64,000 bases of DNA from Proteromonas lacertae (taxonomy: Eukaryota > Sar > Bigyra > Opalinata > Proteromonadidae), in the NCBI GenBank assembly GCA_002245135.1, contig NGBS01000585.1:248001-312000 (forward strand), read 5' to 3'. Positions 49,801-60,759 of this stretch are shown piece after piece. Numbering within the stretch: the stretch's first letter is position 1; each line of letters starts with the position of its first letter. Under the pieces are notes generated by a model that worked only from the letters and a program-made list of their open reading frames with translations, was not told the DNA's origin and ran no database searches. The position numbers and the translations under genes were made by a program.

Positions 49801-50085
49801 TAATATTCAGTGCTTTTGAAAAATATTCTTCACTATCAGCAAACTATTCAGAATATATATAAAAAAATACTTCTCCCTCTTCTAATGCAGATCTAGCAGC
49901 AATAAATATTAAATCAAAACTGTTACTATCAATTGTCAATCCCTAAAAATGTAAATTGCAAAAGAGTGATACTTGTTTGCATAAGCTTAGGGCTATACGA
50001 AAGTTTTTCTCCTGTACTGCTTGTTTAGCACCCTAGTGTTATAAATATACTCTTATACTGCGAGAAATCTCTTTATGTCAGACAT
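45152..50085 (-). CDS. TTC37: SKI3/TTC37-like TPR protein of the SKI complex
   Basis: Scaffold of the SKI complex, which feeds mRNA to the cytoplasmic exosome. Starts MSDIKRFLAGAKQAVQEKNF at 50085 after splicing of two introns. TPR repeats cover the whole protein. N-terminal SALEEGEFADSEEYFSKALN, central YYAGRIYWDMGDEYKTNKKY (matching the family YWFMGEETRKDKTKAL region), LGEANYYAGRYMIAESSLYE, YAKTLHLYSRSLIKQKCF and NIYIKQHCFIRSLNIQATPA identify it. The last region is mainly helical without clear TPRs and ends in RRFEKEDSQINRSV. About 1,480 residues, similar to relatives. Seven or more introns; that near 46760-46812 is a long TA tract. The SKI3 call rests on length and the central block. Confidence 0.75.
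46762..46812 (-). repeat. TA dinucleotide microsatellite in an intron
   Basis: About 25 TA units fill an intron of the SKI3 gene, read on the minus strand from GTATAT at the donor. Similar TA or TAT tracts occur in introns near 38485-38515 and 39076-39100. Confidence 0.75.
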
Positions 50086-50168
50086 TAGAAATATATTCGT
50101 TTCTCATGTAATAGTGACAAGTAAATTACAAATTTGAAAATTACAGAAAATAATTTCTAATGTCTGAT
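50077..50168. promoter_or_regulatory. Inverted repeat spanning both start codons of a divergent promoter
   Basis: GTCAGACATTAGAAAT (50077-50092) and ATTTCTAATGTCTGAT (50153-50168) are inverted copies matching at 15 of 16 positions. Each covers a start codon: SKI3 on the minus strand and the nitrilase homologue on the plus strand. Part of the match reflects both proteins starting Met-Ser-Asp, but the identity extends eight bases upstream of each ATG. It may be a shared transcription or translation-start element. Confidence 0.45.
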
Positions 50169-51618
50169 AAACTGGCAAAGGCTAGAGAAGAAGCTGCAAA
50201 AAAACTAGGTATACATACTAAAAATATAAAATAGAGGAGAGAAGGAGGAAACAAGCTGAAGAGATAATGAGTGGTAATACTTTCAGAAAATCACCAAATA
50301 AAACTAGTATTCATAATGTACCACCAAAAGAAGAAAAGCCTGTTGAAATAAGAAAACAAAAAAATAAAAGAATCTCTACTCCAACAAGAAAGGTATCTCA
50401 ACCACAAAAAAATGGCTAAACAAAGAAATTCAACGCCAACTAAATCATCTTTAACTAGATCTTCTTCAACTAGATCATCTTCAAGAGGATCATTTTCAAA
50501 AAGAATGGAAACCTCTTCTTCAGATGATGATGATGATGATGAAATTGGATTGGAAGAAGAGGAGGAAGAAGAAGAAGTTGAAAAAGAAGTTGAAAAAAAA
50601 GTTGAAGAAGAAGCAATAATAGAAAAAGTAAAAAATAAAAAATCACAAAAAGTAAAACAAAAAACACCACCAGTAACCGAATCAATGGTTTCAACTGTAA
50701 CACCGTATAATCATTATATTTATTTTATTTTATTAATTATTATTATTAGTCCACCATCCTTAATAATGGGTTTAGCACAATTAACATCAACTACTGATAT
50801 ATCTCAAAATATGAAAACTTGTTTTGATGCAATTAAAACAGCAGCTGAACAGAATATTCAGTTTCTCTTCTTCCCTGAAGGTTTTTATTATATGGGAAAT
50901 GCAACATCCTCCTCCAAATTAAGTGATTTAAAACCATTTGGATTAAAATTAGATTCACCATTTATTACTCAAATCTGTGAATATGCTAAACAATATTCTA
51001 TGTGGGTTTCACTAGGAGGATTTCCTGAGATTTTAGATAATCGTAACATCTGTAATACTCATATAGTTATTAATCTACAAGGTTATATTGTATCTATATA
51101 CAGACAAGTTCATACTTTACCTTCAACTTGTTATACTCCTGGTAATAATATGGTTGCTTTAGGAATTGATGATATTAAATTCGCTTTATCTATTGGAAAT
51201 GATATTTATTATCCTAATTTTTATAGACAATTGAGAATTAAAGGATATGCTGATGTATATATAATAATTGTTATAATTACAATATTTTAATTCATTATAG
51301 TTTTTGATTATTCCATCCAGTCTTAGTGATGATTTAGGTGAAGATCAATGGATGACATTGTTAAAGACAAGAGCAATTGAGAATCAATGTATTGTTGTAG
51401 CAGCAAATCAAGTTGGTAGAAATTATAAAGGGTTTAAATCTTATGGTCATTCTGTTATTGTATCACCTGATGGAAAACTATTGAATGCACCGAATACTGT
51501 ACAAGGAGTTGTTGTTGTAAAAGTTGATCTATCTTCTATTGAGAGAGAAAGAGAATATAATATGATTCAATATGAAAGGAAGGATGTGTATAATGGAATT
51601 ATTTCACCATCTTGTTAA
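50160..51618 (+). CDS. NIT1-type nitrilase homologue lacking catalytic Lys and Cys
   Basis: The nitrilase domain starts at MGLAQLTSTTDISQNMKTC and continues through LFFPEGFYYMGNA, NTHIVINLQGYIVSIYRQVH, KFALSIGNDIYYPNFYRQL, LIIPSSLSDDLGEDQWMTLL, KTRAIENQCIVVAANQVGR and SYGHSVIVSPDGKLL. This follows NIT1 closely. In active members the triad is Glu, Lys, Cys. Here only Glu (FPEGF) remains: YRKxH is YRQVH, so Lys is Gln, and the LAVCYD cysteine is Gly (LSIGND). Introns near 50709-50750 and about 51257-51300. The domain is preceded by a long Ser/Glu/Lys-rich tail (SSSDDDDDDEIGLEEEE). The first exons (MSDKLAKAREEAAKK onward) and the frame from 50412 join only if one A is absent from the A7 run near 50405, so the true 5' structure is unsure. 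Probably a non-enzymatic, binding or regulatory protein. Confidence 0.75.
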
Positions 51619-51724
51619 TCATTTTAATTATAATAATCATTTTATATGTAATAGTTGAAAGAATACACTGTTTTTTGATTAGTGTAACAAAAACTTTACA
51701 ATTTTGTTTTTTGTTTGAGAAGTG

Positions 51725-51732
51725 TCAAGCTT
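51725..51732. promoter_or_regulatory. TCAAGCTT upstream of the stomatin-family gene
   Basis: Lies 36 bases before the start codon at 51768. Recurring element; function inferred. Confidence 0.3.
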
Positions 51733-51767
51733 TTTTCAGTTTTTTTATTTTTTATCTGTTTCTATAA

Positions 51768-52921
51768 ATGGAGGTCGGCGGCATAGTTGCAATCATCGTT
51801 GTATTAATTAAATGATTTAATATATTAGGTGATCGTTTTGCTTATCATAATTGCTGTAATGATTAAAACTTTTGTAATAGTTTTAAAACAAGGAGAAGGT
51901 ATATTATTATAAAAATAATATAATATTTAATAGCAATGGTTGTTGAAAGGTTTGGTCGTTTTCACCGTGTTTTGAACTCTGGTTTGAATATATTAGTATT
52001 TTATTAGAGTTTATATTTTAGATACCTTTTGTTGACACTCCTAGAAGTTTTAATTGGAGAAAAGTCGAGATTGGTGATAGTGTAGAAACTTTCATACACG
52101 AAACATCAATCAATGATGTAAGAATTGATTTGAGAGAGAATATTTATAATTTTCTAAATCAAGATGCATTCACCAAAGATACTGTAGCGATCAAAGTGAA
52201 TTGTCTTATGTATTATCGAATTGTAGATGTTAAAAAAGCAATCTACGAAATTGATGATTTAACTCAAGCAGTATCAAACGTATCACAAACAACAATAAAA
52301 GAAGTATTTGGACAAATGACATTTTTAGAGGCATTAGTATCACAAAAGCGAATAAATGAGTTTATGAAGAGAGGATTTGCTCCAAGATTCTTAGAATGGG
52401 GATTACAAGTAGAAAGAATGGAATTATTAGATATTAAGCCAGATACATCGATCAGTACATCAATGACTAAGAATATGGTTGCTGAAAGAAATAGAAGAGG
52501 ACAATTCATTATTTCAGAGGGAGAAAAGGCATCTACTCGTATTAAATCAGAAGGTTTTAAAGCTTCTACTGTTACTATTGGTATTGGTCAACAGGAAGCA
52601 ACTAGAAAGAAATCTGAAGCTGATTCACAGGTTAAATATGAATTAGCTAGAGCTGAATCAGCTGCAATGGAAGCTGTGAGCAGTGCATTAGAAAATGATG
52701 GAGTAGCACATACTGAATATTTGTTGGCTTTAAAGTGTATTGATTTATATAAGAAATTATCTTGTACTCCTTGTCGTAAATCAATTATATTCCCATATGA
52801 TATTTCTGGATTTAGTCATATCTTTTCAAAGCTTCCTAATGTATTTGGAGCTGGAAGACCTAAAAATCCACCTAAGCCAAAAGTACAAAGAAAACCAGAC
52901 AATCATAGCGATTTAGATTAA
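51768..52921 (+). CDS. Stomatin/SLP2-like band 7 (SPFH) protein
   Basis: Membrane-organising SPFH protein. Starts MEVGGIVAII, then VIVLLIIIAVMIKTFVIVLK (a hydrophobic hairpin or helix) after splicing. The band 7 core is VVERFGRFHRVLNSGLNILI, PFVDTPRSFNWRKVEI, DAFTKDTVAIKVNCLMYYRI, VDVKKAIYEIDDLTQAVSNV, RGFAPRFLEWGLQVERMELL and MVAERNRRGQFIISEGEKAS. A C-terminal coiled coil (YELARAESAAMEAVSSALEN) and a KLSCTPCRKSIIFPYDISGF motif follow, then a basic Pro/Lys tail. The C-terminal helix and SIIFPYD recall the stomatin-like 2 group of mitochondria. Four short introns near the 5' end (about 25-45 bases). Exact paralogue not decided. Confidence 0.8.
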
Positions 52922-53162
52922 TATAATAATCAATTTAAACATAATATTACTTTATTGTGATACATATATTATTTTAGTTGTCTTTAATTGTTGTTTTTGT
53001 GTGTGTAAAATGATGTAAATAAATGTTTTTCGTTAATACTACATTCAAATAACCTTTGCATCAAAAGAAAAATGCAAAGATAAATAAAATCGTAGAAATA
53101 AATCGTAGAAAGTATTAATATCCTATTTAACTAAGCCCACCCAATTTTATTTTTTCGATTTT

Positions 53163-54314
53163 ATGCTATCTCGAGCATCAGTTGCTTTGAAAACTTCTCA
53201 AAGAGTATATTCATTCTCATTATACACAATGTAGAGTTTATATAGAATGGCACATACAATTCCTGATGGACCAAAGAAGAAGATGAATTTATTACAGTCA
53301 ATAACAGATGCTATGAGAATATTCTTGAAAACTGATCCAAAATCTGTATTTCGATAGTGAATTCTAATTATTGTTTAGATTTTGTTAGGAGAAGATGTAG
53401 GATTTGGTGGTGTATTTCGTTGTACGTTAGGATTACAAAAAGAGTTTGGAAATGAACGTGTATTTAACACACCCTTATCTGAACAAGTATTTAAGAATTT
53501 TATGTAATTGTAATAGGGTTTAGTTGGTTTTGCGATCGGATATGCAAGTACAGGCAGACCAGTAATAGCAGAAGTACAATTCTGTGATTATATCTTCCCA
53601 GCATTTGATCAAATAGTAAATGAAGCAGCCAAATATCGATATAGATCTGGTAATAATTATAATTGTGGTGGTTTAACTATCCGAGCTCCTTGTGGTGCAA
53701 TCGGTCATGGTGGACATTACCACAGTCAAAGTGTGGAAGGATATTTTGCTCATACACCTGGATTAAAGATCGTCGTTCCACATGAACCAGTTCAGGCTAA
53801 AGGTTTGTTATTATCTGCGTTACGTGATCCAAATCCTGTATTATATTTTGAACCAAAAGCATTATATCGTGCTGCAGTAGATCAAGTTCCAACTGGAGAT
53901 TATATGATTCCACTTGAAAAAGCTGATATAGTAAAAGAAGGAAAAGATATTACAATTATTACATATGGTAAACAAGTGAATGTATGTAAAGAAGCTATAG
54001 AAATGGCAGAGAAACAGAATGGAATAAGTTGTGAATTGATTGATTTACAAACTATTTTGCCTTGGGATAGAGATACTATATTCAATTCAGTATGTAAAAC
54101 AGGTAGATGTATTATTAGTCATGAAGCTCAAGTATCCTTTGGTGTAGCTGCTGAATTAACTGCTGAAATTCAGAAGAACTGTTTCTTGAACTTAGAATCG
54201 CCCATTGCTAGAGTGTGTGGTGCTGATACTCCAGTCCCCTTAGCGTTAGAGAAATACTTCTTACCAAATAAAACTCGAGTTTATGATGCTATTGTTGATA
54301 CAATGAACTATTAA
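53163..54314 (+). CDS. BCKDHB: Branched-chain 2-oxoacid dehydrogenase E1 beta
   Basis: E1 beta of the mitochondrial branched-chain keto-acid dehydrogenase, which oxidises Leu, Ile and Val keto acids with thiamine diphosphate. The start gives a basic presequence [14 protein letters not shown]; a 30-base intron removes an in-frame TAG and joins it to [18 protein letters not shown]. Family segments are [104 protein letters not shown] and [21 protein letters not shown] with FRCT separates it from pyruvate dehydrogenase. It signals aerobic mitochondrial amino-acid catabolism. Confidence 0.93.
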
Positions 54315-54449
54315 ATAAAATAAAGCTAATTATAATAACAGTGATATGTTTATTTGTGAGATAAATCAAATTAAAAAATCAAAGAAACGACTATTATTTT
54401 ATTATTTTTTAAATTTCTTTGATTTTTCATTGATTGTAAGGTTAATGAA

Positions 54450-55013
54450 ATGAATAAAATTGGAAATGATGCTATGTATATAATTACTGGTGCTGCTTGT
54501 GGATTTTTGTATAAATATTCTTTATTTTTTATCACTAGATTAGCAAACAATGTTATTGGTCTGGCAACAGTATCTGGTAGGTCAATGCAACCAACATTAA
54601 ATCCAAATAAAAGTCATGATATTCTTTTAGTGGATAAATTAACTCCTCAATTTTTTAATAAATACCGAAAAGGACAAATCGTTATTCTAAAAAGTCCAGT
54701 AGATCCAAAAGTATATTATGTGAAAAGAATAATTGCTTTATCTCAAGAAGAAGTGATAAATCGAATAAACTGTGAAAGAATAAAAGTGCCGAAAGGTCAT
54801 TGTTGGGTGGAAGGTGATAATTTTTCGACTTCTTATGATAGCAACTATTTTGGAGCTATACCTCTTGCTTTAATACAAGGAAATGCTATAGGTATTATTT
54901 GGCCTCCTAATCGAATAAGAATACTAGATAAAGAATGTCCAGATAGATATCAATGTTTTATTGAAGATGTTCCAGTAGATATTGATGAATTTCGAAATGA
55001 TAGTGAAATATAG
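54450..55013 (+). CDS. IMMP2L: Mitochondrial inner membrane peptidase subunit 2
   Basis: S26 signal peptidase of the inner mitochondrial membrane that removes sorting signals. Single exon of 187 residues (MNKIGNDAMYIITGAACGFL). An N-terminal hydrophobic segment (about 10-40) is followed by the Ser motif SGRSMQPTLNPNKSHD (catalytic Ser), the Lys region VYYVKRIIALSQEEV (catalytic Lys), and the box GHCWVEGDNFSTSYDSNYFG. SxMxPTLNP is typical of IMMP2. The C-terminus ending IIWPPNRIRIL is family-like, with about 25 extra residues. Confidence 0.88.
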   Translation: MNKIGNDAMYIITGAACGFLYKYSLFFITRLANNVIGLATVSGRSMQPTLNPNKSHDILLVDKLTPQFFNKYRKGQIVILKSPVDPKVYYVKRIIALSQEEVINRINCERIKVPKGHCWVEGDNFSTSYDSNYFGAIPLALIQGNAIGIIWPPNRIRILDKECPDRYQCFIEDVPVDIDEFRNDSEI

Positions 55014-55243
55014 ATAAATGTTTGTTATTTATAAATTGTTGTATTTAATAATTGGAATTTTGAAGGTTAGTAATATTATTTTCGTTTTTATATATAATCA
55101 GAAGAAGAGAAGATAGAATTGTCATAACAATTCTTCGAAATTTTTTAAATATTATTAACATTCAATTTATATTTCATTTGTTTATTTATTTAGTTTCATA
55201 TGATCTTCGCAAACAACATTAACAACTATTTATATTGTTTTAT

Positions 55244-56092
55244 TTAATACAAATCTTCATCTACATTTTCTCTTGGAGTAGTACAATCAAAAATATAAGG
55301 ATCAACTTTTTCTATCAATTCTTTCACATTTACATATAATTTAAGATGAACTTCACCACCTCCTAGCCATATAAATGGTGGGTCTAAATCAGCAATACTT
55401 TTTGATATAACCATCTATAATAATTATATAATAATTTAATGAAGTTATACAGGAATAGTAGTTGTAAAGCCAAATGGTGCAACTCCATTAAATGCAAATC
55501 CAGTTATTTCTCTACATTCTTCTGCATTTGCCAGTTGTAAATTGATATTACGTTTACTTAATTTATCTACAGCACGAAGATTTCTAATGTCTTTCTTTAG
55601 CGTTTCTGCATTTAGTTTTGAAATATATTGAACAACTACTAAATAATATAGACTGTTTGTTGGGTCTTTACAGTCATTTCTTGTACATTGAGTATTTTTC
55701 ATCATCACAGTTTTGCATAGATGTTTTGGATGACATCCTAATATAATTCTATAACGGTGTAAATGAAGGAATTAACTAATACGCTCTTTTCTTTACAGGT
55801 ACTTCATAATAATATGATGGAGCTGAGAAAAATCGTACACTATTGTGATTAATTTATTTATTGGATTTATATATACCTAGATAATTGGAGATTTTGACAA
55901 GCATCTCTAACTCTTCTTTGATTATCAGTGTCATTAGCAGGATCATCAATATATTCTTTCTCCAAACAACTAATTCACTATAAAACGAGTATCTTACTGT
56001 GTTATATTTTTAGACTCTAATTTCTCTACTCTATTTTCTAGATTCTTTAGAGTATCCAACATATTTTGCATTTGAGAATTGTAACCATCCAT
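55244..56092 (-). CDS. YbaK/aminoacyl-tRNA deacylase-like domain protein
   Basis: YbaK-type domains hydrolyse mischarged aminoacyl-tRNA. Four introns, including a 28-base one near 55968-55996, are removed to join: MDGYNSQMQNMLDTLKNLEN (short coiled coil), then RRVRDACQNLQLSSVRFFSA and PSYYYEVPVKKRA, LGCHPKHLCKTVMMKNTQC, NSLYYLVVVQYISKLNAETL, REITGFAFNGVAPFGFTTTI and DLDPPFIWLGGGEVHLKLYV. LTGF-x-x-NGV-x-PFG and FWLGGGEV-LKL identify a conserved eukaryotic YbaK group seen in plants and protists. The CKTVMMKN block carries the conserved basic residue. Function in tRNA editing is likely but untested. Two TCAAGC elements lie 38-60 bases upstream of its start. Confidence 0.8.
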
Positions 56093-56129
56093 ATCTTCCT
56101 TACTTATTGAGAAAAAAGAAATTGAAATA

Positions 56130-56152
56130 TCAAGCTAAACAAGCCTCAAGCC
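56130..56152. promoter_or_regulatory. Two TCAAGC(T/C) elements between divergent genes
   Basis: TCAAGCT at 56130-56136 and TCAAGCC at 56146-56152, between the YbaK gene start (56092, minus) and the PHD-finger gene (56368, plus). Recurring element. Confidence 0.3.
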
Positions 56153-56367
56153 AAGATGTTTGATCAAAATTCAAACTTCATTTTCATTTTCATATTTTAG
56201 TTAGATTACTCAACTTTAGTATGTATATAATCACTCTCCCTATTTCCTGCATCTAATACTGATGATTTGCCGAAATCATTTTTACTTCAACAACATTATT
56301 TATTTCATTTATTTGTAACTAATATATTTTCATAGAAATAAACTGTAAAGGAAATAAAAAAGGAAGT

Positions 56368-59126
56368 ATGAATAAAAAATCTCCTAAAAAGTCCAAGGTA
56401 TAAATACATTTTATAATGTGTATTAGAATAGCAAAGTTCAGATTGTTTCAAAACCATGTATATACTTAATTTATTTATTACTATCTAGTATTGCAAATTC
56501 AACAATCAATATCAAACCATCCGTTGAAATTGAAAATTGTGAAAGAAAAAAATCAAGATAAGCCATTCTCATTGGTAAAATCACCATTAAAATCACAAAA
56601 ACAAAAGAATACACCCCAAAAAGCACAAGAGAAGAAAGCAACACCAGTTAAACATATAGATAAATCAAAGAAACCATCTAAAAGAAACAGCATTACCAGT
56701 ATTCTAATAATATTATATATATTATTAAATTTATTAAAAATAGATCCACAAGAGTTATTAAAGAAAGGTGTTAATAATGATGATGATGAAATAGATTTAG
56801 AGGCAGAAAATGATAAAGATATATTAGGAGAAATGAATATGGAAATAGAAGAAAATAATACAACAATAGAACCAAAGAAATCGCCTAAAAGAAAGAGATC
56901 ATTAGTTAATGAGATAATTGAGAATGAAAATGATAAAGAAGAAGTAATAGAATCACCACTAAAAATCAGAAAAGTAGAAAGTAATACTGATACAAATAAA
57001 TTGAAGATTAGAAAAGAAGTTAAACCGAGTACAAGTTCATCAACACCAACAAGAAGAAGTTTATTAAGAGAAGAGAAGAATAATGAACAATCCAATACAC
57101 AAATACCAGTACAAAAGACAGTAACACGATCAAAATCAGTAACAAAAGAAGAAAATAAGGAAAAAAAGAATAATAAAAAGTCAAAAGATTTTAAAGAAGA
57201 TATTCCACCAGTTCCTGTAGTAGAATCGAATAATAATAATAATAATAATAATGATAATAATGGTTTACCTCCAGCATATCCTGCTAGTGGAAAGAGAAAG
57301 AAGGGCATTCCAGTAAAGAAACAATCATTTACTACCAATCTCATTGATGAAGTTGTAAAAGATGAAAAGAAAGAAATTATTGAAGCAACTAAAGAACTAC
57401 AAAAAGAAGTATTAATTAAGAAAGTATCAAATCGTATAAAACAATTGAAGGAAAATGAAGATAATAATAATTCATCAATTATTAAACCAGCCGATATATT
57501 ACTATCTACACCTCAAATATCTCATAAACGAAAAAGAACAATTAGTGAAGACAATAATAACAAAGATAATAGAAAAAATAAGAGAAATTCAATAAGTAAA
57601 GATGAAGAGGTTATTACAAGTGCAGATGAGATATTTTGTAACTATGAAGATAAGACTATTTGTGGTATATTGTTTAAAATTGGATTAAAACAATTATATC
57701 AAAAATATTCAGATCAGTTTTCTCAATTACAATACAATCAAAAAAGAATAAAACATATTAACGAGAAAGATAAAGCTGGTGATATATTACTATCTCATTT
57801 ATATAGTTTTGTTCATGGTGAATATTGTTTAATAAAAAGAGAAAATAGAGAGAAAGAAACTGCTCCTGATTTAGATACTCTCAATACTAAAAATATAAAA
57901 AGAGTCCATTTTAAAAGATATGATTTTTCTACTGTTTTAACTCCTAATGAAGGTATTGATGGATCTCAAGATGATATTATATTTATTGTTGATGTTTTAA
58001 CTGAATTAAATACAGAATTTGATATTGTTAGAAAGTTTTTGAATGGTATGAATATATATATATATATATTATTACAATTTATTAGATTATCCGAATCATC
58101 AATTACATCAATTATTTAATAGTTTAATAACAATCTTAGAAGAAATCTCTGAATCTAATGATTATTCAATTGATACAGTGCATTGTGCTGATTATTATAA
58201 ACAAGTAATTGTACAATTAATGGATATGAATCAACCAAGACCAATGTCATTTCCATTTGGTAATTATATCTCTTCAATGATAAGATATTATTTAAGAAAA
58301 GAATTTAATGTTTATAATCAGACTGTATATATATTTATAATACTATATATATATTATATAGTGTAATTCATTTTTGACAATATCTGATATTGTAGAGATA
58401 GTTCCGATGACAGGCACATTAGTGTTTAACAGTGAAGATATCTCTAGTTTACTATCACTTGCTTTTAAAGAAGTATTTATCATTTATCATTATATATAAT
58501 ACTAATTTGTGTATATATAGTATGAATATGGTGTTTCATTGTTTCAAGATAATAAACAAAATTCAGAATCACTCACCAGAAGGGAAATACTTAGAGAACA
58601 AAGAGAATTCTATAGCGCTTTTGTATTTTTATTTAGTCTATTTACAAATGAATCAGTTCAAAAACTAATCTCAGTATATATTATATTATATTGTTTATTA
58701 TTATAGTGTAATTTCGATAATTGGAAGAAATTGCGTCATTATTTAGAGCTCTCAAAGACATGTGATGATTTTGTCGATCATCATTTCCAATACTTATCTA
58801 ATCCTGAAGAATTCATTAAATTACTCGAAGATCAATGTGATTGGGTTGAAAATCTTGAAGGAGTTCAAAGAATGAAGAATAATAAATATAATTGTAACGA
58901 TGAGTTTATCTATCCTGATTTGAGTGTTCTTGATTTGCCTTCTGTTGAAACAATGATTAAGGCAAGTACTCAAAAATGTCCTGTTTGCAAGAAGGTATGT
59001 GGAGCTAATAATGTTGTTGTTTGTGACAAATGTGAAAAAGCATATCATGATAGTTGTTTTGGAACAGATTATGGTGATGATGATACTTTTATGATTTGTG
59101 CTAGATGCTCTAAGAAGCAAAATTAA
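56368..59126 (+). CDS. Disordered nuclear protein with C-terminal PHD-type finger
   Basis: Not assigned to a named family. Begins MNKKSPKKSK, with introns about 56400-56490, 56700-56745, 58040-58090 and more downstream. The N-terminal half is a Lys/Ser/Glu-rich disordered region with KSPLKSQKQKNTPQK and PKRKRS basic clusters that could act as nuclear signals and an acidic stretch (DDDEIDLEAENDKDI). From about 57630 a globular helical region follows (ADEIFCNYEDKTICGILFKI, LYSFVHGEYCLIKREN). The C-terminus has KCPVCKKVCGANNVVVCDKC and EKAYHDSCFG, a zinc finger of the PHD family that reads histone tails. Chromatin binding is therefore likely. The 5' end may include an earlier exon near 56270-56340 that I could not settle. 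Confidence 0.6.
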
Positions 59127-59284
59127 TTAATTTATTATTATTATTATTATTGATCTTAAATATAATATTACATTGTTTATTTTGGCTTTCTATCACCATT
59201 AATTCTAACTGTAAAATATAAAACGAAAAAAGTAATTGATGAAAGTGTTGTGAATAGTTTTTATTGGCTGTTTTATACGAAAAT

Positions 59285-60638
59285 ATGGTATTTAGATATC
59301 TCTATCATCTCTTCATTCACATAGAACTCAAGACTATTAATTATTGCACTTATCTGCTTAGCTTTGATTGGTATATTCTTGAACAATTATACTGTGTAGG
59401 TAAAGCAAAAGCTGCAACTAAACTAACAGGTTCAGCTTATTTTGAGAAATATGAAATGTTTACTAAAGGCGTTTTTGGGGATGACTACACAGCCTATAGT
59501 AAGTTGTGGATAATTAATAACGAAATAATTCTACAAACATCATATGAAGATTTAGTTAATTCGGTAAAACCAAAAATTACTATTGTTGTTTATTTTTCAT
59601 TCGATAGAGACGATTCTAAAGCAGATTATACAATGGTAAGTAATATAAAGCTCAATAGCGATAAGACATATGGTTATACTTCTGATGATGAAACATTGAC
59701 AGAATTACTGGATATTTATAATTTCAAAATTGAAAAAGAAAAAGTATATCCAATTGAAAAATGGTATGAGGTATCTGTAAATCCATTCACTGACTTTTTT
59801 TTATCTGCAATAATAAAAGCTGTTTCAAAGATCAATAAAATAACTGAGAACGAATCCGTTGTTACAATTGATGGAATAGCATTAATAGGGATAAAATATA
59901 GCGAATCTAAAATACCATCAGAATTCAAAGAACCTCCAACATTACCTGCAAAAATATCTTATACAGGTAACTCATATTATAAATTATTTCCAACCATATT
60001 TTTAGATTCAATATTCTCTGACGATCCATTAAAGAATTCATTATGGATGATGTCTAAAAATATGATATTTAAAATAGATATTAGTAATTTCGATTATCCA
60101 AACCAAGGAGAAGAAAATTGTATGATGATTAATGTAGTGGTTGATTATTCATTAGAAAGAAAAGGCGATAGTATGCTTTATTATTATAATACTTATAATT
60201 ATTATAGAAATTACAAAATGCGAAATATCTCTTGATAGAACTTATGGTTATGTTACTAATCAATTAACTGTCACAAACTTAAATGAATCATTTGGTAGGC
60301 TATATGAAATTAATAAAATCTATACTTATGCTGAATGGACTAAACCAGATGATGAATTAAGCGAAGCTATTAAAGAATATAAAACTAATTATGATAAATA
60401 TGCTAATACATATATCAACAAACAAATATATGAAAGAAATGGAAATGTCTATATTGATGGAATTGCTTTTGTTAGTTCAAAATATGATAGTAATAAACTT
60501 CCTGATGATTTCGGTCCTACATTTCCTCCTATTAATCCTACCACTGATCCAAATCCAACAACTGATCCAGATTCAGGTAATAGATCACATATCTTATTAA
60601 GCTATGTAATAACAGTTATCATAGTAGTTTTATTATAA
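59285..60638 (+). CDS. Predicted GPI-anchored surface protein with two related domains
   Basis: Not recognised. Three short introns, two near 59288-59324 and 59371-59399 and one near 60169-60205, join the exons. The first exon is just the ATG. The spliced N-terminus is a signal peptide (MNSRLLIIALICLALIGKAK). Two related domains follow: the first has KSYGYTSDDETLTELLDIY-like, KVYPIEKWYEVSVNPFTDF and ESVVTIDGIALIGIKYSESK; the second has LDRTYGYVTNQLTVTNLNE, NKIYTYAEWTKPDDELSEA and GNVYIDGIAFVSSKYDSNK. A Pro/Thr stalk (PTTDPNPTTDPDSG) leads to a hydrophobic C-terminal end (LLSYVITVIIVVLL) with no charged tail, as in GPI attachment signals. Repeat duplication and end architecture suggest a cell-surface protein. 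Confidence 0.6.
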
Positions 60639-60759
60639 TCAATGTTCTTATTATTGATTAATTACTAATTACTATATACACTGTTTTTTTAAGAAATATT
60701 TTAAAACCATCACAAAAACAACTAACAAATATTCATAATGTAGAATTAACTTAATTTCT

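Noticed and set aside
53163-53250. In-frame TAG between presequence and mature BCKDHB, suggesting a recoded stop
   Set aside because: A 30-base intron starting GTATAT and ending GTAG removes it cleanly and keeps the frame.
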